Notes under the pieces: model-generated | The model's input: the letters and a program-made list of their open reading frames with translations, nothing else | Database searches by the model: none | What the model was told of the DNA's origin: nothing | Part shown: piece by piece, positions 27,870 to 36,343 of the stretch | Position numbering within the stretch: position 1 is the first letter of the stretch | How the letters are laid out: each line of letters starts with the position of its first letter | Source: Stutzerimonas stutzeri | Lineage (GTDB): Bacteria; Pseudomonadota; Gammaproteobacteria; Pseudomonadales; Pseudomonadaceae | Assembly (NCBI RefSeq): GCF_002909485.1 | Contig: NZ_PPXG01000006.1 | Span: 62,001-126,000, forward strand | Length of the DNA: 64,000 bases | Direction: 5' to 3' | Position numbers and translations under genes: made by a program

Positions 27870-29804
27870 ATGAGCACACCCGACGCCTTCTCCCAGGCTG
27901 GGAAGACGGCAGTACTGCAGAACATCCATGGCACCATGGAGTTTCTGCGCAAGTACGCCCCGTTCAACCAGATGGAGCCGGCCCACCTCGCTTATCTGGT
28001 GGAAAATTGTGAGTTGCGCTTCTATGCCGAAGGCGATTGCATCATTTCACCCGATGACGGGGTGGTGCAGCACTTCTATATCGTCAAGCAGGGGCGCGTT
28101 CATGGTCAGCGTCCGCATACCGCAAAACGCGGCACCGACACCACGTTCGAGGTCATCGTCGGCGAGTGCTTTCCAATGGCAGCCCTCATGGGTGAGCGAG
28201 CTACGCGCACCGCACACCTGGCCGCAGATGACACCTTTTGCTTCCTGTTGAACAAACCCGCTTTCGTCAAGCTAGTCTCCACCTCCGACGTGTTCCGCGA
28301 CTTCGCCATTCGCGGCGTCAGCAGCCTGCTCGATCTGGTCAACCAGCAGGCACAGATGCGCGCGGTGGAGAGTCTCGGCGAGCAGTATTCCCTGGAAACC
28401 AGCATCGGCGAGCTGGCGCTGCATCATCCCGTTTCCTGCCTACCAAGCCGACCGCTCAACGAAGCCGTGTCGATGATGCAGCAGGAGAACGTCGGCAGCA
28501 TCGTCATCGTCGACGAGGCTTTGCATCCGCAAGGCATCTTCACGCTGCGCGATTTGCGAAGGGCCATTGGCACCGGCACCACCGACCTGAGCCAGCCAAT
28601 CTCGCAGTTCATGACCCATGATCCGTTCTACCTGCCCCCCGACGCCACCGCGTTCGATGCCGCCATCGCCATGACCGAACGGCATATCGCCCACGTCTGT
28701 GTAGTAGAAAATGGCCTGCTCCAGGGCGTGATTTCCGAGCGTGACCTGTTTTCTCTGCAGCGCGTGGATCTGGTGCATCTGGCGCAAACCATTCGCCACG
28801 CCAATCGTGTCGACGCGCTGGTGGTCATCCGCAGCCGCATCACTCAACTGGTCGACAACATGCTCGCCCACGGCGCCTCATCGACCCAGATCACCCGGAT
28901 CGTAACCCTGCTAAACGACCACACCGTCTGCCGGGTGATCGAACTGGCCATCGAGCATCTGGGCGATCCGGGGGTGCCTTTCACCTGGCTATGCTTCGGC
29001 AGCGAAGGTCGCCAGGAGCAGACGCTGCACACCGACCAGGACAACGGCATTCTCTTCGAAGCCACTGACGCCGCCGACGCCGCGCATATCCGCGGCCGCC
29101 TGCTGCCCTTGGCCGAGCGCATCAACCGCGACCTCGACACCTGCGGCTTCACCCTGTGCAAGGGCAACATCATGGCCAGCAACCCGCAGCTGTGTCTGTC
29201 GCGCCAGGAGTGGAGTCGTCGCTTCAGCTCGTTCATCCGCGAGGCGACTCCCGAAAATCTGCTCGGCAGCACCATCTATTTCGATCTGCGCAGCATCTGG
29301 GGTCCATCGGAGGGCTGCGACCAGTTGCGTCGTGACCTGATCGGGGAAATCACCGATAACACCCTGTTCCAGCGCATGATGGCCGACAACGCGCTGCGTC
29401 ATCGCCCACCTGTGGGCCGTTTCCGCGACTTTGTCGTGGCACGCAAAGGCGAAGGCAAGGACACGCTAGATCTAAAGGTGCAGGGCCTCACGCCCTTCGT
29501 CGATGGCGCTCGCTTGCTGGCGTTGAGCAACGGCATCGGTACCTGCAATACCCTTGAACGCCTGCGCAAGCTGGTTGAGAAAGGCGTCATCGAGGAGAAG
29601 GATGGAGCGGCCTACGAAGAGGCCTATCATTTCATCCAACAGACCCGCATGCAGCATCACCAACAGCAGGCACGCGATGGACTGCCCTATTCCAACCGCT
29701 TGGATCCGGATACGCTCAACATTCTCGACCGTCGCATCCTGCGCGAATCCTTCCGTCAGGCGCAGCGTTTGCAGGCCAGCCTCGCGGTGCGCTATCAACT
29801 ATGA
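27870..29804 (+). CDS. cNMP-binding / CBS-pair / DUF294 nucleotidyltransferase-like signalling protein
   Basis: A 644-residue multidomain protein. An N-terminal cyclic-nucleotide-binding fold (about 25-140) has FYAEGDCIISPDDG and GECFPMAALMGER. A CBS pair (about 165-290) includes GSIVIVDEALHPQGIFTLRD and a matching GVISERDLFSLQ. The DUF294 nucleotidyltransferase-like core (about 330-470) has FGSEGRQEQTLHTDQDNGIL, followed by a DUF294 C-terminal domain. In GlnD-like transferases the GSEGR...D-x-D pattern is the active site, so it is probably catalytic. The start MSTPDAF was chosen because of its AATGGAAG ribosome binding site. The next gene overlaps it by 4 bp. From general knowledge such genes lie beside acetate-type symporters, as here. 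Confidence 0.88.
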   Translation: MSTPDAFSQAGKTAVLQNIHGTMEFLRKYAPFNQMEPAHLAYLVENCELRFYAEGDCIISPDDGVVQHFYIVKQGRVHGQRPHTAKRGTDTTFEVIVGECFPMAALMGERATRTAHLAADDTFCFLLNKPAFVKLVSTSDVFRDFAIRGVSSLLDLVNQQAQMRAVESLGEQYSLETSIGELALHHPVSCLPSRPLNEAVSMMQQENVGSIVIVDEALHPQGIFTLRDLRRAIGTGTTDLSQPISQFMTHDPFYLPPDATAFDAAIAMTERHIAHVCVVENGLLQGVISERDLFSLQRVDLVHLAQTIRHANRVDALVVIRSRITQLVDNMLAHGASSTQITRIVTLLNDHTVCRVIELAIEHLGDPGVPFTWLCFGSEGRQEQTLHTDQDNGILFEATDAADAAHIRGRLLPLAERINRDLDTCGFTLCKGNIMASNPQLCLSRQEWSRRFSSFIREATPENLLGSTIYFDLRSIWGPSEGCDQLRRDLIGEITDNTLFQRMMADNALRHRPPVGRFRDFVVARKGEGKDTLDLKVQGLTPFVDGARLLALSNGIGTCNTLERLRKLVEKGVIEEKDGAAYEEAYHFIQQTRMQHHQQQARDGLPYSNRLDPDTLNILDRRILRESFRQAQRLQASLAVRYQL

Positions 29805-30508
29805 GCATGTTCTGGTTCAACCCTCGCGGACCGAAGCTTCCCCCGGAGCAGCAGCAACGCATCGACGAGCTGCCGAAGCCCGTCCTGCCGCAGGCCATCC
29901 CGCTGCGCCAGCAACGCATGGTGGTTCTGGATCTGGAAACCACCGGCCTGCACCTCAAGCGCGACCTGGTCATCGCCATTGGCGCAGTCACCATCGAAGA
30001 TGGCGCCATCAGCTATTCCAAACAGTTCGAATGCACGCTTTGCCGCCAGGTCAAGGTCACCGAAAGCGTGCTGATCCATGGCATAGCACCCAGCGAATTG
30101 GCGACTGGACTCCCTCCGACCGAGGCGCTGCTCAGTTTCATGGAGTTCGCTTCCGACAGCATTATTCTGGCTTTTCATGCGCCCTTCGATCAGCGCATGC
30201 TGGCCCGCGCGCTGAAGAACGAGCTGGGTTACGCGCTGGAACACACCTTCCTCGACGTCGCCGACCTGGCTCCGATGCTGTTTCCGGAAGCGATGATTCA
30301 TCGTGGCGGGCTGGATCACTGGCTCGAGTACTTCGATATCCACATACCGCAACGCCATAACGCATCCGCCGATGCGATGGCCACAGCAGAAATTGCCTTG
30401 ATCCTGCTGAACCGAGCCCAACGCATGGGGCTCACCAGCATCGACGAGCTGGCTCAGCGGCTCAGATGCTGGCAACGCGCGCGCAAAGCCGCGTTCAACT
30501 CGATCTGA
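29801..30508 (+). CDS. DEDDh-family 3'-5' exonuclease (DnaQ-like)
   Basis: A 235-residue cytoplasmic exonuclease resembling the epsilon subunit of DNA polymerase III. Visible catalytic residues are the aspartate and glutamate of VLDLETTGLH (about 43-52), the second aspartate in FHAPFDQRML (about 126-135), and the histidine and final aspartate in RHNASADAMATAE (about 186-198). Its start overlaps the DUF294 protein stop (ATGA), so the two are translationally coupled and probably work together. The nucleic-acid or nucleotide substrate is unknown. Confidence 0.87.
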   Translation: MSMFWFNPRGPKLPPEQQQRIDELPKPVLPQAIPLRQQRMVVLDLETTGLHLKRDLVIAIGAVTIEDGAISYSKQFECTLCRQVKVTESVLIHGIAPSELATGLPPTEALLSFMEFASDSIILAFHAPFDQRMLARALKNELGYALEHTFLDVADLAPMLFPEAMIHRGGLDHWLEYFDIHIPQRHNASADAMATAEIALILLNRAQRMGLTSIDELAQRLRCWQRARKAAFNSI

Positions 30509-30688
30509 ACGGCGCACAGCCTTTCTTCAAGCGTCGCCAAAGCCAAGGTGATAGCGGTAAGGAATATAGGTCGATCGGTATTACCAAGGCGGCTGACATC
30601 AGCTGCCGGCTCCGTTGCGGAACCTACTGGTGGGATATCCGCTGAGTAACGGCCGTCCGCAATTCTGGTAAGCGACACGCCATAACGG

Positions 30689-30714
30689 CGCGCATCAGTT
30701 GATACCGATGCGCG
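30689..30714. terminator. Hairpin between the exonuclease gene and the following reverse-strand gene
   Basis: CGCGCATC (30689-30696) and GATGCGCG (30707-30714) pair across a 10-nt loop in the gap between two convergent genes. There is no U-tract. It could act as a weak bidirectional terminator. Confidence 0.3.
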
Positions 30715-30741
30715 GAGTCCGCCTGGTGCGCAAGGAGCCTA

Positions 30742-31260
30742 TTATCGGCCGGCGCCACAAATGGCCTGGTACAGCGGTGAATCTTCCGCCAGCTCGGTCG
30801 CTGTCTCGATCTTCGCCTGACCAGCTTCATTCAATCTGAACATCACGTTCTCTGTGCAGAGCATCTGATGAGGACTGTTCTTCACGGTGGATATCAGGTG
30901 ATGCTTTTCGAAGCGATACAGAACGAAACGGGCAATTCGGCCCCTGTCCGTATCTTGAATTTGCGCACTCGCACCATCCAGCACGACATAGGCCAACGGC
31001 ATTGGAAAGATCATCGTCCAAGGCCGCCACAACATCTCACCCTCCTCACTTGAAACGACCACGGATCCTTCTGGAAGGCGCAGTTTGGTGGTTTCAAACC
31101 AGGTGTATTCGTAATGGATGGTGTAAGCCAGCATACCCAGGCCGGCGAACACTGGAATGATCCACTTCGGCAGCCGCTTACGCGTCAGGGAGCGCAGCAG
31201 CAATCCAATACCCGCGCCCGCCACACCAGCGACGGCTGCCGCGATCAGATGCCAGAACAT
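30742..31260 (-). CDS. Hypothetical membrane-anchored protein
   Basis: A 172-residue protein I do not recognise. The N-terminus (MFWHLIAAAVAGVAGAGIG) forms one membrane span followed by a basic patch (RSLTRKRLPK). A second span IIPVFAGLGMLAYTIHY covers about 38-54. The remaining 110 residues are soluble, with two cysteines (CTEN and CGAG). Orientation suggests the soluble domain is periplasmic. GAGGGGG lies 7 bp before the ATG. An in-frame TTG 15 bp upstream is less likely. It follows the DUF4212/symporter operon on the same strand, about 100 bp further on. No function can be assigned. Confidence 0.6.
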   Translation of the reverse strand: MFWHLIAAAVAGVAGAGIGLLLRSLTRKRLPKWIIPVFAGLGMLAYTIHYEYTWFETTKLRLPEGSVVVSSEEGEMLWRPWTMIFPMPLAYVVLDGASAQIQDTDRGRIARFVLYRFEKHHLISTVKNSPHQMLCTENVMFRLNEAGQAKIETATELAEDSPLYQAICGAGR

Positions 31261-31357
31261 ATATATCCCCCTCAAAAAAATCGGGCTTCCAAATGGAAGC
31301 CCGACTTCTACTTCAACCTCGTGTCAGAGCAAGTCTGACGTCTGGTTGCATTATCAG

Positions 31358-33127
31358 TTAGTGATCAAGCGCAGCGCCAGCACCTTTCGGGGTACGAACG
31401 CTTTCTACCAGATCCTGAATCTCCTGCGGCGGAGCCTCAGTCGACAGGGATACGGCGTAAGCCACTGCGAAGTTCAGCATCGCACCGACAGCACCGAAGG
31501 CCTGCGGGGAAATACCCATCCACCACTGATCAGGCGTGTTCGGGATGCTTGCAGTGCCAGGGATGAAGAACCAGCCCAGGTACAGGAAGATGTATACGGC
31601 GGTGCTCACCACACCAACCACCATCCCCGCGACGGCACCCTTGCTGTTCACGCGCTTGGAGAAGATCCCCATCATCAGCGCCGGGAACAGGCTTGCAGCT
31701 GCAAGACCGAACGCCAGTGCTACTACCTGAGCGGCGAAACCGGGAGGGTTGAGACCCAACCAGGTTGCCAGCAGGATAGCCGCCGTCATGGACAGACGAG
31801 CCGCCAACATCTCGTTCTTTTCACTGATCTTCGGATTGATGATCGTCTTGATCAAGTCGTGACTGATTGCAGACGAAATCGCCAGCAACAGACCCGCGGC
31901 TGTGGAAAGCGCAGCAGCGATAGCACCTGCAGCGATCAGACCGATGACCCAGCCTGGCAGATTGGCAATCTCCGGGTTGGCCAACACGATGATGTCGTTG
32001 TTAACAGTCAGCTCGTTGCCGTTCCAACCACGCTCTTGTGCGGTAGGAGCAAAGCCGGCATTGGCATCGTTGTACATCTGCACACGACCATCGCCGTTCT
32101 TGTCTTCCCACTTGATCAGGCCAGTGGTTTCCCAGGTCTGAATCCAGTCCGGACGCTCTTCATAGAGGATCGCCTCAGCCTGCGGACCTTCCGGATAGAT
32201 GGTTTCAATCAGGTTCAGACGCGCCATGGAGGCAACAGCCGGAGCGGTCAGGTACAGCAGAGCGATGAAGACGAGGGTCCAGCCAGCGGACCAACGAGCG
32301 TCAGCTACCTTCGGTACGGTGAAGAAGCGAATGATTACGTGAGGCAGACCAGCAGTACCGATCATCAGCGACAGGGTGAACAGGAACATGTTCAGCTTGT
32401 TGTCGACATCAGCGGTATAAGCAGCGAAGCCGAGTTCCTGAACGACGGTATCCAGTTTATCCAGCAGTGGCATACCAGACTCGGTATGGGTGCCGAACAT
32501 GCCGAACATCGGAATCGGGTTGCCAGTCAGCTGCATGGCGATGAACACGGCCGGAATGGTGTAGGCGATGATCAACACCACATACTGCGCCACCTGGGTG
32601 TAGGTGATGCCCTTCATGCCGCCAAATACCGCATAGGCAAACACGATGGCGGCAGCGAGCCAGATACCAACGTCGTTGCTCACTTCCAGGAAGCGAGAGA
32701 ACGCCACACCAGCACCCGCCATCTGACCGATTACGTAGGTAACGGAGATGAGGATGAGGCAGACGACTGCAGTCAGGCGAGCGCCACGACTGTAGAAGCG
32801 GTCACCGATGAAGTCCGGCACGGTGAACTTGCCGAATTTGCGCAGGTAGGGTGCCAGCAGCATCGCCAGCAGCACATAGCCGCCAGTCCAGCCCATCAGG
32901 TAAACCGACGTAGCATAACCGCCGGAGGCGATCAGACCCGCCATGGAGATGAAGGAAGCCGCTGACATCCAGTCAGCCGCAGTCGCCATACCATTGGTTA
33001 CGGGGTGAACGCCGCCGCCAGCGACATAAAATTCCTTAGTCGACCCAGCGCGGGCCCAGATCGCAATCCCTATATAAAGCAGGAAGGACGCGCCCACGAA
33101 CATCATGTTGATCCAATATTGGCTCAT
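31358..33127 (-). CDS. Sodium:solute symporter, acetate permease (ActP)-like family
   Basis: A 589-residue transporter with about 13 spans that probably imports acetate or another short-chain carboxylate with sodium. Family features include the start MSQYWINMMFVGASFLLYIG, the segment GMATAADWMSAASFISMAG near residue 45, and FTVPDFIGDRFYSRGAR near 97. A long hydrophilic insert lies at about 260-375. It follows a DUF4212 gene by 5 bp with GAGGAG before its start. This pairing is characteristic of a symporter subfamily with a small partner. Proximity to the cNMP/CBS/DUF294 protein fits what is known of acetate-scavenging loci. Confidence 0.9.
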   Translation of the reverse strand: MSQYWINMMFVGASFLLYIGIAIWARAGSTKEFYVAGGGVHPVTNGMATAADWMSAASFISMAGLIASGGYATSVYLMGWTGGYVLLAMLLAPYLRKFGKFTVPDFIGDRFYSRGARLTAVVCLILISVTYVIGQMAGAGVAFSRFLEVSNDVGIWLAAAIVFAYAVFGGMKGITYTQVAQYVVLIIAYTIPAVFIAMQLTGNPIPMFGMFGTHTESGMPLLDKLDTVVQELGFAAYTADVDNKLNMFLFTLSLMIGTAGLPHVIIRFFTVPKVADARWSAGWTLVFIALLYLTAPAVASMARLNLIETIYPEGPQAEAILYEERPDWIQTWETTGLIKWEDKNGDGRVQMYNDANAGFAPTAQERGWNGNELTVNNDIIVLANPEIANLPGWVIGLIAAGAIAAALSTAAGLLLAISSAISHDLIKTIINPKISEKNEMLAARLSMTAAILLATWLGLNPPGFAAQVVALAFGLAAASLFPALMMGIFSKRVNSKGAVAGMVVGVVSTAVYIFLYLGWFFIPGTASIPNTPDQWWMGISPQAFGAVGAMLNFAVAYAVSLSTEAPPQEIQDLVESVRTPKGAGAALDH

Positions 33128-33132
33128 TGTGG

Positions 33133-33396
33133 TTACTCCTCAACCCCGAATTCCTTGTCCAATTTGTTCAGCCGCCACGCGTAGTGGAAGATGATCGCAA
33201 TGAACGTAATGATGGAACCCTGTTGAGCGAACCAGAAGCCTAAATCCGTTCCCCCAACCGGGATGCCGGCCACCAGCGGACGCAGGAGGATACCGAAACC
33301 ATATGAGACCAGAGCCCAGACCACTAAGCTCCAAGTGATAAGGCGAACATTCGCCTTCCAGTACGCAGCAGCATTTTCTTTATCGTTGTCGGCCAT
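33133..33396 (-). CDS. DUF4212 family small membrane protein, symporter partner
   Basis: An 87-residue protein with two membrane spans: VRLITWSLVVWALVSYGFGI at about 17-36 and FWFAQQGSIITFIAIIFHYA at about 56-75. It begins MADNDKENAAAYWKANVRL and ends in the charged LNKLDKEFGVEE. The ATG was chosen for the GGCGGAGAACGTCA just before it. A longer in-frame extension has no ribosome binding site and passes through intergenic sequence. The gene is the first of a two-gene operon with the acetate-type symporter and probably encodes an accessory subunit. Confidence 0.9.
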   Translation of the reverse strand: MADNDKENAAAYWKANVRLITWSLVVWALVSYGFGILLRPLVAGIPVGGTDLGFWFAQQGSIITFIAIIFHYAWRLNKLDKEFGVEE

Positions 33397-33720
33397 TGAC
33401 GTTCTCCGCCTTATTTTTATTACGTGTGAAGGGAACCCACATCCTGAATTTAACAGGGGTGGGTTAATGAATGAAAGCCCCGACTTTAGTCTGACAAACA
33501 ACACGCAAAGACCCGTCCACGTACGGGAGAGGCCCTGAAAATGCGCCTGAACGTAGCCATAGGCCATCGCGCAAACCGCTCGCCGAAACCTTCATGGCAG
33601 ACGCTTTTCGCGCTGAACAGTGCGGCGAGCTGACGCGGCGGTCGGCGGCTTGGTCCGGGCGTCCCCCAGGAGCACTCTCAATACTGGCCGGTTACAAGCT
33701 AATATTGGCTAGGCTTCAAT

Positions 33721-33840
33721 TAAAAAAATACTAGCAAACAACATCGACAATATTTAAAAGCAATAAAATACGTAAAACAATACAACAAACAAAAGACCTT
33801 AAATATAAACAACTAACTTAAACTAACTTTCTTATATTGC
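33721..33840. other. A/T-rich tract in a G/C-rich genome
   Basis: Counting directly, 27 of these 120 bases are G or C, far below the surroundings. It consists of short A-runs (AAAAAAA, AAAACAA, TTTAAAAG). Possible roles are an intrinsically curved upstream element, a binding region for MvaT/H-NS-type silencers, or a scar of foreign DNA. Confidence 0.7.
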
Positions 33841-33887
33841 CTTTTGATTGCAAACGAAACGGCCGGTCGTGTTTTTAGGGTCTGCTT

Positions 33888-33900
33888 ATACGTAACGTAT
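33888..33900. promoter_or_regulatory. 13-bp palindrome ATACGTAACGTAT
   Basis: ATACGT-A-ACGTAT is a perfect inverted repeat beside the A/T-rich tract. It looks like an operator for a dimeric regulator, but the regulator and target gene are not identified. Confidence 0.4.
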
Positions 33901-34090
33901 TTCCGTGAGACCAGAGCACGTTCTTCCGGCACGCCCCGCAGGGTCTGCTGGCTGGAAAGGAATTGTGTTGCACCGCGGTATCAACGCCACAGGTAAAGGC
34001 CCCGATCGGCCTGTCGGACCGAGGCGAACGATCACGCGCTGTTGGGAGCTATGAGCGAGCGCGAAGCAGCGCTGCCTTTCTTGGGCCTAA

Positions 34091-34111
34091 GCCAGGCCGG
34101 TGCGGCCTGGC
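34091..34111. terminator. Hairpin downstream of the protease gene
   Basis: GCCAGGCC (34091-34098) pairs with GGCCTGGC (34104-34111) across a 5-nt loop, 30 bp past the stop of the reverse-strand protease gene. No U-tract is evident, so termination is only suggested. Confidence 0.4.
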
Positions 34112-34140
34112 GGGTGACGCGTGCCAATGGCGATTGCGCG

Positions 34141-34650
34141 TCAGCAGGTTGGCTGACCGGCCGTGTACTTCTCGGTCGGATAGATTGCGGCATTAAGGTC
34201 TCGGATGGTCTCGGCACCAATCAGCAAGGGGTAGCTGAAGTGGGTGCGGTCCGTGAGATTGACCTCGACCTCACGCAGCTGATCGCCGATGCACAGCTGC
34301 ATGCCTACCACTGGGCGCTCTGCCCGTGGCGGCTCGCTGTCAGGGTCGACGTTGCCGGCCTCTTCGGCACGGGTCTTGATGCGGCTGATGCCGAGCAGGC
34401 GCTGCTCATAAAGCGTGTCATCCGCACCCTCGACTGCCAGGCGGAAGCGTACCCAGTCCTCTCCATCTCGCTGGAATTGCTCGATGTCACGTGCGGACAA
34501 CGATGCGGTCATGGCACCGGTATCCATCTTGGCGGGTAGGGTCTTGCCGATCTGCTCGATTTTGATGTGTTCGTAACGTCCGTAAAGGGTGGGCTCGGCT
34601 GCAAACGCGGGTAGCGCCAACAACCCAGCAAGGAAAAGAACACGAGACAA
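34141..34650 (-). CDS. Retropepsin-like (RimK-associated type) putative protease, exported, TTG start
   Basis: A 169-residue protein of the putative ATP-dependent zinc protease / retropepsin-like family. The aspartyl-protease-like motif MDTGAMTASL sits at about 42-51, with the catalytic aspartate at about 43. A signal peptide (SRVLFLAGLLALPAFA) leads the protein, so this copy acts in the periplasm. No ATG lies at the right place: AGGAGG is followed after 6 bp by TTG, which gives the signal peptide directly. The upstream in-frame ATG at 34713 lacks a ribosome binding site and would bury the signal. Substrate unknown. Confidence 0.75.
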   Translation of the reverse strand: MSRVLFLAGLLALPAFAAEPTLYGRYEHIKIEQIGKTLPAKMDTGAMTASLSARDIEQFQRDGEDWVRFRLAVEGADDTLYEQRLLGISRIKTRAEEAGNVDPDSEPPRAERPVVGMQLCIGDQLREVEVNLTDRTHFSYPLLIGAETIRDLNAAIYPTEKYTAGQPTC

Positions 34651-34833
34651 AACAAACCTCCTGAGTACGGAACATGGATATTTTTCGATCGACCTCCCCC
34701 GTTGGGGTTCCATTCACTGGCCTTTCAAAACGTTTCGCCGTGCCAGCGGATGGCCACACCAGCACCTTGTCACCGGCGCATAGTGCGATGGCCTGATAGA
34801 CTGCGGATCGCCCCCCAGCCGAAGATCCTTTCC

Positions 34834-36213
34834 GTGCCCAGTACCGTCTTTTCATCGCTGCCCCTTTCCGCCGCCATGCTCGCCAATCTCGATGCCCTCG
34901 GCTACACGGCGATGACGCCGATTCAGGCCCAGAGCCTGCCGGTCATGCTCAAGGGGCAAGACCTGATCGCCCAAGCCAAGACCGGCAGCGGCAAGACCGC
35001 TGCATTCGGTATCGCTCTGCTTGAGCCGCTCAATCCTCGCTATTTTGGCTGCCAGGCGCTGGTTCTGTGCCCAACCCGGGAGCTGGCCGATCAGGTGGCC
35101 AAGGAACTGCGTCGACTGGCGCGGGCGGCAGACAACATCAAAATCCTCACCCTCTGCGGCGGCATATCCATCGGCCCGCAGATCGCCTCGCTGGAACATG
35201 GCGCGCACGTCATCGTCGGCACGCCGGGACGCATACAGGAACACCTCAAGAAAGGCACGCTGAAGCTCGACGGCCTGAACACCTTGGTGCTCGATGAAGC
35301 GGACCGCATGCTGGACATGGGCTTCTACGACGCCATTGCCGAAATCATCGGCCAGACACCCGCCAAGCGGCAGACGCTACTGTTCTCCGCCACCTACCCG
35401 AGCGGTATCAAGCAGCTGTCGGCAAGCTTCATGCGCGACCCGCAACAGGTACGCGCCGAGGCCCTGCACGACGATACGCAGATCGAGCAGCGTTTCTACG
35501 AAATCGACCCCGAGCAACGCATGGAAGCAGTCGTGCGACTGCTGGCCAGTTTCCGCCCGGAAAGCTGCGTGGCCTTCTGCTTCACCAAGCAGCAATGCCA
35601 GGAGCTGGTCGAACACCTGACCGCTAAAGGCATTTCGGCCATGGCGCTCAACGGCGATCTGGAGCAGCGCGATCGCGACCAGGTGTTGGCCATGTTCGCC
35701 AACCGCAGCCTCTCGGTACTGGTGGCGACCGACGTCGCGGCCCGTGGACTGGACATTGATGCGCTGGACATGGTGATCAACGTCGAACTGGCGCGCGACT
35801 CGGAAATACACGTGCATCGCGTTGGTCGTACCGGACGCGCTGGCAATCAGGGCCTAGCCATGAGCCTGGTCGCACCGGCCGAAGCCCATCGTGCGCAGGC
35901 AATCGAGAAGCTGCAAAAGGCTCCGCTCAATTGGCACCCGCTCGATAGCCTGAAAGTCCAGGCAGGTGAGCCATTGCAGCCGCCAATGGTGACGCTGTGC
36001 ATCGGTGCAGGCCGCAAGGACAAGCTGCGGCCGGGCGATATTCTCGGCGCACTGACTGGCGATGCCGGCATTCCCGGGACCCAGGTTGGCAAGATCGCCA
36101 TTTTCGATTTCCAGGCCTTTGTGGCCGTCGAGCGTGGCGTGGCCAAGCAGGCGCTCAAACGCATGAATGAAGGTAAGATCAAGGGCCGCTCGCTGAAGGT
36201 GCGCGTGCTCTGA
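34834..36213 (+). CDS. dbpA: ATP-dependent RNA helicase DbpA
   Basis: A 459-residue DEAD-box helicase that helps large-subunit ribosome assembly by binding 23S rRNA. All core motifs are present: Q-motif near MTPIQAQSLP, AKTGSGKT (Walker A), PTRELADQ, TPGR, DEAD, SAT, and HRVGRTGR. The C-terminal 75 residues form the DbpA-type RNA-binding domain (VTLCIGAGRKDKLRPGDILG). A GTG start at 34834 gives MPSTVFSSLPLSAAMLANL, which matches the family N-terminus. An ATG far upstream would add 44 unrelated residues. The ribosome binding site (GAAGAT) is weak. Confidence 0.92.
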   Translation: MPSTVFSSLPLSAAMLANLDALGYTAMTPIQAQSLPVMLKGQDLIAQAKTGSGKTAAFGIALLEPLNPRYFGCQALVLCPTRELADQVAKELRRLARAADNIKILTLCGGISIGPQIASLEHGAHVIVGTPGRIQEHLKKGTLKLDGLNTLVLDEADRMLDMGFYDAIAEIIGQTPAKRQTLLFSATYPSGIKQLSASFMRDPQQVRAEALHDDTQIEQRFYEIDPEQRMEAVVRLLASFRPESCVAFCFTKQQCQELVEHLTAKGISAMALNGDLEQRDRDQVLAMFANRSLSVLVATDVAARGLDIDALDMVINVELARDSEIHVHRVGRTGRAGNQGLAMSLVAPAEAHRAQAIEKLQKAPLNWHPLDSLKVQAGEPLQPPMVTLCIGAGRKDKLRPGDILGALTGDAGIPGTQVGKIAIFDFQAFVAVERGVAKQALKRMNEGKIKGRSLKVRVL

Positions 36214-36222
36214 CAACCCTCA

Positions 36223-36249
36223 GCGCCCGCTCCTGTGGATCGCGGGCGC
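36223..36249 (+). terminator. Terminator-like hairpin after dbpA
   Basis: GCGCCCGC (36223-36230) pairs with GCGGGCGC (36242-36249) across an 11-nt loop, 10 bp beyond the dbpA stop. It has no T run, so it is a weak candidate. Confidence 0.4.
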
Positions 36250-36343
36250 AGGTGGCTGGCCGCTGAGATTGAATGCACGGGCTGGCCGTGACAGCGTTAG
36301 CGGTGGCGTCGTCAAACCCAGCCTACCCCCAACGGATCGATTC

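Larger units (their letters stand above)
33397..34140. other. Long gene-poor region with A/T-rich tract
   Basis: About 740 bp between the start of the DUF4212 operon and the end of the protease gene. It contains, in order, a G/C-rich stretch, a tract of 120 bases (33721-33840) with only 27 G or C, a 13-bp palindrome at 33888-33900, and a G/C-rich part with a hairpin at 34091-34111. A 29-codon open frame starts with GTG at 33965 after GGAAAGG but resembles nothing known. Part may be the upstream regulatory region of the symporter operon. A small RNA is possible. Confidence 0.6.

Noticed and set aside
31157..32965. 602-codon forward frame opposite the symporter gene
   Set aside because: The reverse strand encodes a clear 13-span symporter. 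The forward frame is low-complexity, hydrophilic and without a plausible start.
34042..34539. Forward-strand open frame opposite the retropepsin-like protease gene
   Set aside because: The reverse strand has a family-like protein with signal peptide and DTG motif. The forward frame has no ribosome binding site and no family pattern.
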